From positions 2,604,001 through 2,668,000 of the forward strand of contig NZ_CP096040.1 in the NCBI RefSeq assembly GCF_023935105.1: a DNA stretch of 64,000 nt, written 5' to 3'. The translations under genes and the position numbers were made by a program. The notes beneath the pieces were generated by a model, which saw only the letters and a program-made list of their open reading frames with translations, had not been told where the DNA came from and ran no database searches. This DNA is from Caulobacter segnis. Lineage in GTDB: Bacteria; Pseudomonadota; Alphaproteobacteria; Caulobacterales; Caulobacteraceae. Positions 37,876-48,496 of the stretch are shown here, one piece after another (the first letter of the stretch is position 1; every line of letters starts with the position of its first letter).

Positions 37876-37909
37876 GTTTCTCTCCCTTTGTCGTTCTTTC
37901 TTGGCGCGC

Positions 37910-39828
<1,919 letters not shown>

Positions 39829-40129
39829 GGCGGACGACCTTCTGAAGCTCTATAATAGTCTGACAAATAGCGTGGAGTGACGCCCTGTCAAACGGCGTTT
39901 CACAATGACGAGGATCAAGCTGTACCGGAAAATCGTGTCCTGATGGGTGCGAAGCGTCCTTCTTCGACGTTCGGGGGCGGCAATTCTCGTACTTATAGGC
40001 TGATGTGGCGGCTTGAGACGACACCGCCGCGCGGGCGAATTCGCTTGTTCTCCGACAATTGGTCTCGCTAGAGTCGCCGGCGGGGCATTCGACGTCGCCT
40101 CGATGGATTGCAACGGGAGCGAAGGACGC
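39829..40129. promoter_or_regulatory. Divergent promoter region of AraD1 operon and GntR gene
   Basis: About 300 bases with no gene. Next to the AraD1 start lies TATAATAGTCTGACAAATAG, containing the operator half-sites TAGTC-T-GACAA. The remainder up to the GntR gene is ordinary GC-rich sequence; GTCTCGCTAGAGTC (40062-40075) could be a weaker site near the GntR start. Confidence 0.55.
39853..39869. promoter_or_regulatory. GntR/FadR-type operator A (AraD1 operon)
   Basis: TAGTC-T-GACAA, a near-palindrome matching TTGTCNGACAA in 10 of 11 positions (N free). It sits 25-41 bases upstream of the AraD1 start, overlapping where RNA polymerase would bind. Three similar sites precede other arabinose genes. 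Confidence 0.6.
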
Positions 40130-40888
40130 GTGTCGAGGGCCAAGGAAGCGGGCGTGGGCGCCGATACCGCGCACGAAGAGGGCTTTTCCGGCCGCATCCA
40201 CGGGTCGATCGCGCGGGCGCTCGGGATCGCCATCGTCTCGGGGCAGCACCAGCCGGGCGACGTACTGAACAACGAGATCGACGCCAGCGAGCAACTGCAG
40301 GTCTCGCGCAGCGCCTATCGCGAAGCCATCCGGATTCTGGCCGCCAAGGGGCTGGTGGAGAGCCGTCCCAAGACCGGCACGCGGGTCAGCCCGCGCGCAC
40401 GTTGGAGTCTGCTTGATCCCGAGGTCCTGGCCTGGTTCTTCGAATCGGAGCCCAGCGATGACTTCCTGCGGGAGCTCTACGAACTGCGGATGATCGTCGA
40501 ACCCGCCGCCGCCGCCCTGGCCGCCGAGCGCCGCAACGACGCTCAGCTCGAACGGATGCGCGCGGCCCTGGTGGCTATGCAGCACGAGACCCTGGCCACC
40601 GAAGCGGGCCAGGCCGCGGACCGCGACTTCCACGACACCGTGCTGGAGGCCACCGGCAACGCACCGCTGTTCACGCTGAGCAGCAGCATTGGTGCGGCCG
40701 TGCGGTGGACGACGATCTTCAAGCAGCGCGACCGCGAGTTGCCTCGCGACCCGGTGCCAGACCACTGGAAGGTGTTCGACGCCATCGCCGCCGGCCGCGC
40801 CGACCAGGCCAGGCAGGCCATGGAGCGTCTGGTCCACCTGGCGCTCGATGACACCCGCGCGGCGATGGAGCGTAACGCCGAGCGGTAG
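40130..40888 (+). CDS. GntR-family (FadR subfamily) regulator of L-arabinose genes
   Basis: 252 residues from the GTG at 40130, preceded by GGGAGCGAAGGA. An ATG at 40103 would add nine residues. The N-terminal winged HTH is IHGSIARALGIAIVSGQHQPGD, LQVSRSAYREAIRILAAKGLVESRPKTGTRV. The C-terminal FCD domain has ELYELRMIVEPAAAALAAERR, DRDFHDTVLEATGN and HWKVFDAIAAGRADQARQAM, with the metal-binding Asp/His set. The DNA sites of this subfamily (TNGTCNGACNA) are exactly what is seen upstream of four neighbouring arabinose transcripts. Confidence 0.9.
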   Translation: MSRAKEAGVGADTAHEEGFSGRIHGSIARALGIAIVSGQHQPGDVLNNEIDASEQLQVSRSAYREAIRILAAKGLVESRPKTGTRVSPRARWSLLDPEVLAWFFESEPSDDFLRELYELRMIVEPAAAALAAERRNDAQLERMRAALVAMQHETLATEAGQAADRDFHDTVLEATGNAPLFTLSSSIGAAVRWTTIFKQRDRELPRDPVPDHWKVFDAIAAGRADQARQAMERLVHLALDDTRAAMERNAER

Positions 40889-41003
40889 GCGCCGTCGGAC
40901 GGTCGCTTGCTGGTGAGGCGATGGAAGGCGCGAGCGGAGAAGCTCGGCTTTTGTGACGCACTCTCAATGCGGCCCACCCTGATTGACGCTCACTACGGCG
41001 CGG

Positions 41004-41019
41004 TATAGTCAGACAAATA
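41004..41019. promoter_or_regulatory. GntR/FadR-type operator B (L-arabonate dehydratase)
   Basis: TAGTC-A-GACAA within TATAGTCAGACAAATA, differing from operator A at the central base of the core and sharing its flanks (ATAGTC, GACAAATA). It lies 110 bases before the dehydratase start, in a 240-base gap with no gene. Confidence 0.6.
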
Positions 41020-41128
41020 CGATTTTAGCGAAGCCGTGAACGGGCGAGCGCGCAATTCCGCGCCTGTCCAGGTTCGTGGCCCACGCGTCTCCCGTCGTCG
41101 TCAAGGCCCATCGCCTTCAAGGATTGTC

Positions 41129-42931
41129 ATGAGCGTTCCTCCCGTTTCGCCCCGCGCCCTGCGTTCGCGCGCCTGGTTCGACAATCCGGACAATATCGAC
41201 ATGACCGCGCTCTATCTGGAGCGTTACCTGAATTTCGGCCTGACGCTGGAAGAGCTGCAGTCGGGCAAGCCGATCATCGGCATCGCCCAGACCGGCTCGG
41301 ACCTGTCGCCTTGCAACCGTCACCACCTGGTGCTGGCCGAGCGCCTGCGCGAAGGCATTCGCAGCGCCGGCGGCATTGTGCTGGAGTTCCCGGTGCACCC
41401 GATCCAGGAGACCGGCAAGCGCCCGACGGCCGGCCTGGACCGCAACCTGTCTTACCTGGGCCTGGTCGAGCTGCTGTACGGCTATCCGCTGGACGGCGTG
41501 GTGCTGACCATCGGCTGCGACAAGACCACGCCCGCTTGCCTGATGGCGGCGGCGACGGTGAACATTCCGGCCATCGCCCTGTCGGTCGGCCCGATGCTGA
41601 ACGGCTGGCACAAGGGCCAGCGCACGGGCTCGGGCACGATCGTCTGGAAGGCCCGCGAGCTGCTGGCGGCCGGCGAGATCGACAACGCCGGCTTCATCAA
41701 GCTGGTGGCCAGCTCGGCCCCGTCGACCGGCTACTGCAACACCATGGGCACGGCCACGACCATGAACTCGTTGACCGAGGCCCTGGGCATGTCGCTGCCC
41801 GGCTCGGCCGCGATCCCGGCGCCGTACCGCGACCGCCAGGAAAACGCCTATCGCACCGGTCTGCGCATCGTCGACATGGTGCATGAGGACCTCAAGCCCT
41901 CGGACATCCTGACCCGTGAGGCGTTCCTCAACGCCGTCGTCGTCAACTCGGCCATCGGCGGCTCGACCAACGCCCCGATCCACCTGAACGCCCTGGCCCG
42001 CCACGTCGGCGTCGAGCTCTCCATCGACGACTGGCAGCAGAAGGGTGAGAACGTGCCGCTGCTGGTCAACCTGCAGCCTGCCGGCGAATATCTGGGCGAG
42101 GACTATTACCGCGCCGGCGGCGTGCCCGCCGTGTTCGGCCAGCTGATCGAGCAGAACCTGATCCATGAGGACGTGAAGACCGTCTCGGGTCAGACGATCG
42201 GCGAGCAGTACCGCGGCGCCCAGATCGAGGACGAGGACGTCATCCGTCCGTTCTCGCGTCCGCTGGTCGAGCGGGCCGGCTTCGTCGTCATGCGCGGCAA
42301 CCTGTTCAACTCGGCGATCATGAAGACCAGCGTGATCAGCCAGGAGTTCCGCGACCGCTACCTGTCGAACCCGGATGATCCCGACGCCTTCGAGGGCGAG
42401 GCCATCGTGTTCGACGGTCCCGAGGACTATCACCACCGGATCGACGATCCGTCGGTCGGCATCACCGCCAACTCGATTTTGTTCATGCGCGGCGCCGGCC
42501 CGGTCGGCTATCCGGGCGCGGCCGAGGTCGTGAACATGCGGGCCCCCAACTACCTGATCAAGCAGGGCGTCCACCAGCTGCCGTGCATCGGCGACGGTCG
42601 CCAGTCGGGCACCTCGGGCTCGCCGTCGATCCTGAACGCTTCGCCGGAAGCGGCGGCGGGCGGCGGCCTGGCCCTGCTGAAGAGCGGCGACAAGGTGCGC
42701 TTCGACCTGCGCAAGTCGCGTGTCGACGTGCTGGTCTCACCGTCCGAGATCGTCGAGCGTCGCAAGGCCCTGGAAGCGGCCGGCGGCTTCAAATATCCGG
42801 AAAGCCAGACGCCGTGGCAGGAAATGCAGCGCGCCGTCGTCGGTCAGATGGAGACCGGCGCGGTGCTCGAGCCCGCCGTGAAGTACCAGCGCATCGCCCA
42901 GACCAAGGGCCTGCCGCGCGACAACCACTAG
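41129..42931 (+). CDS. L-arabinonate (sugar acid) dehydratase, IlvD/Edd family
   Basis: 600 residues from the ATG at 41129 with CAAGGA upstream. The Fe-S cysteines are Cys62 (SPCNRHH), Cys130 (IGCDKTTPA) and Cys203 ([14 protein letters not shown]). [20 protein letters not shown] matches the N-terminus of Caulobacter xylonate dehydratase. The enzyme removes water from L-arabinonate (or D-xylonate) to form the 2-keto-3-deoxy acid. Arabinose context and operator B favour L-arabinonate as the main substrate. Xylonate or fuconate activity is possible. Confidence 0.88.
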   Translation: MSVPPVSPRALRSRAWFDNPDNIDMTALYLERYLNFGLTLEELQSGKPIIGIAQTGSDLSPCNRHHLVLAERLREGIRSAGGIVLEFPVHPIQETGKRPTAGLDRNLSYLGLVELLYGYPLDGVVLTIGCDKTTPACLMAAATVNIPAIALSVGPMLNGWHKGQRTGSGTIVWKARELLAAGEIDNAGFIKLVASSAPSTGYCNTMGTATTMNSLTEALGMSLPGSAAIPAPYRDRQENAYRTGLRIVDMVHEDLKPSDILTREAFLNAVVVNSAIGGSTNAPIHLNALARHVGVELSIDDWQQKGENVPLLVNLQPAGEYLGEDYYRAGGVPAVFGQLIEQNLIHEDVKTVSGQTIGEQYRGAQIEDEDVIRPFSRPLVERAGFVVMRGNLFNSAIMKTSVISQEFRDRYLSNPDDPDAFEGEAIVFDGPEDYHHRIDDPSVGITANSILFMRGAGPVGYPGAAEVVNMRAPNYLIKQGVHQLPCIGDGRQSGTSGSPSILNASPEAAAGGGLALLKSGDKVRFDLRKSRVDVLVSPSEIVERRKALEAAGGFKYPESQTPWQEMQRAVVGQMETGAVLEPAVKYQRIAQTKGLPRDNH

Positions 42932-42941
42932 AGGCGGGATA

Positions 42942-42962
42942 GGCGGCGCTTAGCGCGCCGCC
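42942..42962. terminator. Bidirectional hairpin at convergent dehydratase and GH127 ends
   Basis: GGCGGCGC - ttagc - GCGCCGCC, an 8-bp GC stem that contains the GH127 stop codon in its loop. It follows the dehydratase stop by 10 bases. No T tract. Confidence 0.55.
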
Positions 42963-45270
42963 TTGAACACCCGGGCCTCGAACACCGCCGCCCACTGGTT
43001 GGCGGCCATCTCGAAGCTGATCGTCACCTTGCTCTTTCCCTCCGTGAGGGCCTGGGGCAGGGGGTAGGTCTTGACGTTCAGGGGCGAGGTGCGCTCGCCA
43101 GGCAGCGTCTCGTGCGCCACCTCCTGGCCCTCGACTAGGATTCGGAAGTCCTTGTTCCTGGGCGAGCCGTCATAGGTGACCTCCAGGATCAGCGGTCCCG
43201 GCGCGGCGGCCATCTGGAAGGTGATCGAGCCCTTGTTCAGGACACGGCTGCGAACCGTCAGGTTGCCGCTGTCCTGGGTGCCGGGGCTGGCCTTCAGGGC
43301 ATGGTCGGTTTCGGGCTGCTGCTCGCCGAAGCGGAGGATGTCGACGGTGCGGTCGCGGATGTCGGCGCGGGCCTTGGCCTCGGCCACCAGGCGCGGCTCG
43401 GCCTGAGTCCACTGGGCCGGGGTCAGGTTCCGGAAGTAGACGGCCGTGCGATTGTGGTGCTGCTCGAAGTAGGGGCGCAGCGTCAGGTCCTGCGGGCGGC
43501 TATGGTCGGCGAGGGAGAACCGCTGGGGAGCATCGGCCGGCGTCAGGGCCGCCGTCCCCACCACCACTGGATCGAAGCTGTCCCATGGCTGGTCGGGCGG
43601 CCCCAGGTCGGCGGCCAGCACCAGGGGGCCATTCACGAAGGCGACCAGGTCCGGCGCGTCCGGCATGCTCTCGGTGCGCACCGTCATCGGCAGGGTCAGG
43701 GCGACCTTGTCGCCAGCGCGCAAGGTCAGGTCGATGTAGCCGTTCTTCACCGTGACGGCGTGGGCGCGGCCGTTGAGCTTCACCGACGGCGCAGCGCACC
43801 ACCCTGGAACGCGCAGCGAGACGGGTGTCGGCGTCTTGGCCTTGCTCAGGGTCAGGGTGATCTGGTCGCTGTAGGGGAAGTCGGTGTCGATCTCGAGCTT
43901 CGCGCCCTTCTCCGACCAGTCCAGGGTCGACGGGTAGTAGAGATTGACGCGGATCCGCTCGCCGTCGCGCCAGAAGATGCTGTCGCCCAGCTTCGAATAG
44001 TTCTCCATGCCGCTGCCGACGCAGCACCAGAACGAGTCGGTCGGGGACGAGTGGCCGCGCGCGTAGCCCGAGGCCAGCGGCGAGAAGTAGGTGAACATCC
44101 CCGTGTCGGGATCCTGTTGCGACAGGATGTGGTTCAGGTGGGCGCGCTCGTAGAAGTCGAAATAGCGGCTCTCGCCCGACCAGGCATGGAGATGCCGGGT
44201 GAGCTTCAGCATGTTGTAGCTGTTGCAGCACTCGCAGGTCTGCTGGCCCAGGCGCGTCGACAGCTGGCGCGGCTTGCCGAAGTGCTCGAACTCGGAATTG
44301 CCGCCGATGACGTAGGAGTGGTCGTGGACGACCGTCTCCCAGAAGAACATCGCCGCCTTGGCGGCGCGGGCGTCGCCGCCGGTCTCGTAGAGGCGGGCCT
44401 CGCCGATCAGCTTGGGGATCTGGGTGTTGGCGTGTTTTCCGGCCAGGTCATCGCGCCCTTCGGCCAGCGGGCCGACGATATCCTCGTGCTGGACGCGGCG
44501 GGCCAGGTCCAGCCAGCGTTGCTGGCCGGTGCGCGCATGCAGTTCGGCGAAGCTCTCGACGATGCCGCCATGTTCGGCGCGCAGCACGGTCTGGACCTGC
44601 TGAGCGTCCAGCGCCTCGAACATCCGGCCCAGATAGTCGGCCAGGCCGATGGCGACGGCCAGAGCCTTGGGATCGTCGCACAGGGCGTGGGCGTCGAGCG
44701 TCCCGGCCAGGACCTTGTGATAGGTGTAGATCGGCACCCAGCCGCCGTTCAGGCCAAAGCCGGCGGTGTCGATCTTGCCGGCGCGGACCTCCTCGTAGAC
44801 GACCTTGCCGTCGAGGGTCTTGCCGTCGCGGTCGACCGTCGTGCCGCCGGCGTAGCCGTCGCCGTTCGCGCCCTGGCAGGCGGCGAGTTCCTCGACGATG
44901 TACGCGGCGCGCCGCTTGAACTCGGGCTGGCCGGTCTGAGCCCAGGTCAGGGAGACCGCCGACAGGTAGTGGCCCAGGCTGTGACCGGCGATGCCCCGGC
45001 TCTCCCAGCCGCCATAGACCTCGCCTTTGGGAGGCAGTCCCGCGCCGGCGCGGAAGTTGTGCAGCAGGCGGTCGGGCTCCAGCGACAGGAGATAGCGCTG
45101 GTTGGTCTGCGTCGCGGTCAGGAAGCGCGAGGGCTTCAGCCGCACCTGCGAGAGCGGGAAGGGGGCCAGCCCAGCCTTGCGGGTCGGCTGGGCCAGGGCG
45201 GGGAAGCCAGGGCGGCCGCGCCGAGCGCGGCGCCGGACTTGAGGGCAGTGCGGCGCGACGGTCCGGTCAT
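42950..45270 (-). CDS. GH127 beta-L-arabinofuranosidase with apparent frameshift in the signal peptide
   Basis: The start at 45270 (AGGGA upstream) encodes a Tat leader, MTGPSRRTALKSGAALGAA. The frame then breaks at a CCCCG run (45199-45205). A single added base restores ASPALAQPTRKAGLAPFPLSQ running directly into the 731-residue body, whose own first start codon is only a GTG at 45145. The body has GH127/146 hallmarks: GHSLGHYLSA, CECCNSYNMLKLTRHL (Glu and zinc-binding Cys) and FWCCVGSGMENYSKLGDSI. It removes beta-linked L-arabinofuranose from pectin side chains. The gene follows the sugar permease by 10 bases. As read, an exported enzyme is not made. Confidence 0.85.
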
Positions 45271-45280
45271 GGGCGGTTCC

Positions 45281-46585
45281 CTATTCGACGTGCTGGTCGG
45301 GCAGGGCGTTCGTCGCCTTCGAGCCCCACAGCGCATAGAACAGCACATAGATCTCGCAAGCCGCCGTCAGCAGGAACGACCACTGCAGGCCGAAGGTGTC
45401 GGCCAGCCAGCCCTGGACGATGACCAGCGCGCCGCCGGCGATGGCCATGATCAAGAGGCCCGAGCCTTCCTCGGTCAGCGGACCCAGGCCCTTGATGCCC
45501 AGGGTGAAGATGGTCGGGAACATGATCGAGTGGAAGAAGCCGACGGCGATCAGCGACCACATGGCGACCGGACCGTGGGCGAAGGTGGTGATCAGCATCA
45601 CGACAAAGGCGCCGATCGAGAAGGCGGCCAGCACGTGCTCGGCGGGGAACCGGCGCATCAGCACGCTGCCCAGGAACCGGCCCACCATCATGCCGCCCCA
45701 CAGGATGGCCAGATAGCGCGAGGCCTCCTCGTGGGTGATGGCGGCGATGGTCGGCTGCGAGACGAAGTTGATGAACAGGTTGGCCACCCCGATCTCGGCG
45801 ATCAGGTAGATGAAGATCGCCGGCACGCCGAACACCAGGTTGCGGTGCGACCATAGGGACAGCTTCTTGCGCTCCTCGCGCGAGGAGCGCTGGGTAGCCT
45901 GGCCGATGGCGGGCAGCTTCACCCGGCCCATGACCAGGGCCAGCAAGACGAGGGCGATGGCCACGATGACATAGGGCAGGATCACCGACTGGGCGTCGGC
46001 GTAGCGCTCCGCCTGGGTCAGCACGACATCGGTTCCGGCCGTGCCGCTCTTGGAGCGGCCCAGGATCAGATAGCCGGCGAACAGCGGGGCCAGGGTGGTG
46101 CCCAGAGAATTGAAGGCCTGCACCAGGTTCAGGCGGGCCGAGCCGGTCTCGGGCGGGCCGATCACGGCGACATAGGGATTGGCCGCCACCTGCAGCAGGG
46201 TGATGCCGCTGGCGATCACGAACAGGGCCGTCAGGACCAGGGGGTAGGAGGTCAGCATAGCGGCGGGGACCATCATGGCCGCCCCGACCGCCATGCCCAG
46301 CAGGCCGACCACGATGGCCTTCTGATAGCCGATCCGCTCGATCAGCTTGGCAGACGGGATCGAGGCCACGAAATAGGCGATGAACCACACCGACTCGATC
46401 AGGGTGGTGCGGGTGTAGTCGAGCACGAACACGCTGCGCAGGTGCGGCAGCAGCGTGTTGTTGATGACCGTGATGAAGCCCCACATGAAGAACAGGCTGG
46501 CCAGCAGGCTCAGGGCCGAGCCGTAGCGCTGTCGCGGGGCGTCGGCGGACGCCGCAGGCGGCGCGCTTTGGGGAAGGGCGGGCAT
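45281..46585 (-). CDS. FGHS-family MFS sugar permease, probable L-arabinose transporter
   Basis: 434 residues with AGAGGA upstream. Twelve membrane segments. FucP/GluP family signatures are LASLFFMWGFITVINNTLLPHL, FIASGITLLQVAANPYVAVIGPPETGSARLNLVQAFNSLGTTLAPL and FHSIMFPTIFTLGIKGLGPLTEEGSGLL. Proton-driven uptake of L-arabinose or galactose is inferred from co-transcription with GH127 and from operator C, 52 bases before its start. The second FGHS gene at 48497 is in the fucose set. Confidence 0.85.
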   Translation of the reverse strand: MPALPQSAPPAASADAPRQRYGSALSLLASLFFMWGFITVINNTLLPHLRSVFVLDYTRTTLIESVWFIAYFVASIPSAKLIERIGYQKAIVVGLLGMAVGAAMMVPAAMLTSYPLVLTALFVIASGITLLQVAANPYVAVIGPPETGSARLNLVQAFNSLGTTLAPLFAGYLILGRSKSGTAGTDVVLTQAERYADAQSVILPYVIVAIALVLLALVMGRVKLPAIGQATQRSSREERKKLSLWSHRNLVFGVPAIFIYLIAEIGVANLFINFVSQPTIAAITHEEASRYLAILWGGMMVGRFLGSVLMRRFPAEHVLAAFSIGAFVVMLITTFAHGPVAMWSLIAVGFFHSIMFPTIFTLGIKGLGPLTEEGSGLLIMAIAGGALVIVQGWLADTFGLQWSFLLTAACEIYVLFYALWGSKATNALPDQHVE

Positions 46586-46636
46586 CGTTTCCTCTTTCGT
46601 CGGCGCGGACTTTGGCGGCTGGTCGCTGCTCTGAAT

Positions 46637-46653
46637 GTTTTGTCCGAGTATAT
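46637..46653. promoter_or_regulatory. GntR/FadR-type operator C (permease-GH127)
   Basis: TTTTGTCCGAGTATAT. The left half TTGTC is exact and the right half GAGTA is degenerate against GACAA. It lies 52 bases from the permease start. Confidence 0.4.
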
Positions 46654-46725
46654 TGTCGCCGGCAAGCCGTCAACGCGAGAGCCGAACCAGCGCTTCGAGC
46701 GCTCGGCGCTGAAAGCGCTACCGGT

Positions 46726-46742
46726 TATTGTAGGACAAAAAT
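46726..46742. promoter_or_regulatory. GntR/FadR-type operator D (GH51)
   Basis: TTGTA-G-GACAA in an A/T-rich setting, one mismatch to TTGTCNGACAA, about 70 bases upstream of the GH51 start. Confidence 0.5.
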
Positions 46743-46812
46743 AAGCCTGCTACCAAGCTGGCCGATGATTTCCAGGGAGCGGCGTACAGCTCCCGTCGAT
46801 AGGGAGAAGAGC

Positions 46813-48378
46813 ATGGGCAAGAGGTTCCTGGGCGCGGCGGTCGCGCTTCTGGCGATGGCGGCGGCGGGTGCGCCCGTGGGCGTCCAGGCCGCTGAATTGG
46901 CCGCCACGGCGACGCTGAAGGCCGACCAGCCCGGCGCGCCGATCTCTCGCTACATCTATGGCCAGTTCTCCGAACATCTGGGCGCGGGCATCTATGACGG
47001 CGTCTGGGTCGGGACCAATTCGAAGATCCCCAACGTCCGCGGCGTCCGCACCGACGTCGTCACGGCCCTGAAGGAGGCGCACGTGCCGGTGATCCGCTGG
47101 CCCGGCGGCTGCTTCGCCGACGAGTATCGCTGGCGCGACGGCATCGGTCCGCGCGACAAGCGCCCCTCGCGCAAGAACAACTGGTGGGGCGGCTCGCCCG
47201 AGACCAACGCCTTCGGCACCCATGAATTCATGGACTTCGCCGAGCAGGTCGGCGCCGATCCATACGTCTCGATCAATGTCGGTTCGTCGGATCCGACCGA
47301 AATGCGCGAGTGGATCGAGTACATGACCTCGCCGGGCGACGACACCTTGGCCCAGGAACGCCGCGCCAACGGTCGCGACAAGCCGTTCAAGGTGCCGTTC
47401 ATCGGCATCGGCAACGAGAGCTGGGGCTGCGGCGGCGAGATGACGCCGGAGTACTACGCCAACGAATACCGCCGCTTCTCGGCGTTCTTCCACAAGAACG
47501 ACGACAATCCGGCCGTGCGCGTGGCGTCCGGCGCCAATGCGTTCAACACCAACTGGACCGATGTGCTGACCAAGAACGCCGGCAAGTTCATGGACGCCAT
47601 CTCGCTGCACTACTACACGCTGCCGACAGGCAACTGGGACAAGAAGGGCGCGGCCACCGGCTTCGACAAGGCGGCTTGGGGCAAGACCATGGCCCAGACC
47701 CTGCGCATGGACGACCTGATCAAGCAGCACGTCGCGGTCATGGACAAGAACGACCCGTCCAAGCGGATCGGTCTCTATGTCGATGAGTGGGGCACCTGGT
47801 ACGATGTCGAGCCGGGCACCAATCCGGGGCACCTCTATCAGCTGAACACCCTGCGCGACGGTGTCGTGGCGGCGGCCAACTTCAACATCTTCCACCACTA
47901 TACCGACCGCGTGAAGATGACGAACATCGCCCAGACCATCAACGTTCTGCAGGCGATGATCCTGACCAAGGGCGATCAGATCGTCCTGACCCCGACCTAC
48001 TACGCCTACAAGATGTACGTGCCGTTCCAGGACTCGACGGCGATCCCGCTGGACGTCACCGCGCCCGAGATCGACGTGGCGGGAACCAAGATCCCAGCCT
48101 TCAACGCCTCGGCGGCCAAGGGCAAGGATGGCAAGACCTACATCGCCGTGGCCAACATGTCGCCGGACGATGGCGTGAAGCTTTCCGTGACCCTGGGGAC
48201 GCTCAAGGCCAAGGCCGTGTCCGGCCAGGTGCTGACCGCCGACAAGATGGACGCGATGAACGCCTTCGGCGCCAAGCCGGCCGTTGCGCCGGTCGCGTTC
48301 AAGGGCGCCAAACTCTCGGGCGACAAGCTGACCCTGGACGTTCCGTCCAAGTCGGTGGTCGTCGTCGCGGTCGAATAG
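46813..48378 (+). CDS. GH51 alpha-L-arabinofuranosidase, exported
   Basis: 521 residues with AGGGAGAAGA upstream. Signal peptide MGKRFLGAAVALLAMAAAGAPVGVQAA. The catalytic TIM barrel has RWPGGCFADEYRWRDGIGP, the acid/base Glu202 in GIGNESWG and the nucleophile Glu325 in YVDEWGTW. A C-terminal beta-sandwich is ALDVTAPEIDVAG-like to VPSKSVVVVAVE. It releases alpha-linked L-arabinose from arabinan or arabinogalactan. Periplasmic or extracellular location is expected. It is divergent from the permease and shares its regulatory region. Confidence 0.93.
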   Translation: MGKRFLGAAVALLAMAAAGAPVGVQAAELAATATLKADQPGAPISRYIYGQFSEHLGAGIYDGVWVGTNSKIPNVRGVRTDVVTALKEAHVPVIRWPGGCFADEYRWRDGIGPRDKRPSRKNNWWGGSPETNAFGTHEFMDFAEQVGADPYVSINVGSSDPTEMREWIEYMTSPGDDTLAQERRANGRDKPFKVPFIGIGNESWGCGGEMTPEYYANEYRRFSAFFHKNDDNPAVRVASGANAFNTNWTDVLTKNAGKFMDAISLHYYTLPTGNWDKKGAATGFDKAAWGKTMAQTLRMDDLIKQHVAVMDKNDPSKRIGLYVDEWGTWYDVEPGTNPGHLYQLNTLRDGVVAAANFNIFHHYTDRVKMTNIAQTINVLQAMILTKGDQIVLTPTYYAYKMYVPFQDSTAIPLDVTAPEIDVAGTKIPAFNASAAKGKDGKTYIAVANMSPDDGVKLSVTLGTLKAKAVSGQVLTADKMDAMNAFGAKPAVAPVAFKGAKLSGDKLTLDVPSKSVVVVAVE

Positions 48379-48385
48379 AGCTCGC

Positions 48386-48412
48386 GGGAGCGCCGTCGTC
48401 GGCGGCGCTCCC
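48386..48412 (+). terminator. Terminator-like hairpin after GH51
   Basis: Stem GGGAGCGCC / GGCGCTCCC around a loop that can also pair (GCCG-CGGC), seven bases after the stop, followed by GTCATTTCATATTT. The moderately T-rich tail suggests Rho-independent termination. Confidence 0.65.
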
Positions 48413-48496
48413 GTCATTTCATATTTGACGATCTAATTCATATATGATGTCCATGCCTTCACGTGCTCCGTCAGAGAGCCGCCGGAGGAAACATCC
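48413..48496 (+). promoter_or_regulatory. Promoter region of the L-fucose operon
   Basis: A/T-rich sequence ahead of GCCGGAGGAAAC, a strong ribosome site. It holds the palindrome TCATATATGA (48438-48447) and a second TTCATAT 18-19 bases before it (48419-48425 against 48437-48443). This is a candidate site for the IclR regulator encoded at 51625. Confidence 0.4.

Larger units (their letters stand above)
46586..46812. promoter_or_regulatory. Divergent permease/GH51 promoter region
   Basis: 227 bases with operators C (46637-46653) and D (46726-46742). Between them lie repeated AGCGCT elements (46690-46718) ending in GAAAGCGCTACCGGTT, a sequence resembling LacI-family sites and the TTACCGGTAA core seen at 59298. 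No gene is supported here. Confidence 0.5.

Noticed and set aside
41129..42931. Second ilvD (branched-chain amino acid synthesis) gene
   Set aside because: Motifs and N-terminus match the sugar-acid (xylonate/arabinonate) dehydratase branch, and the neighbours are arabinose genes.
45136..45348. Separate 70-codon gene upstream of GH127
   Set aside because: Its in-frame Tat leader joins GH127 after a one-base correction; it is the broken 5' end of that gene.
43301..45856. 851-codon plus-strand frame
   Set aside because: Antisense to GH127 and the permease; no family motif, composition is an antisense artefact.
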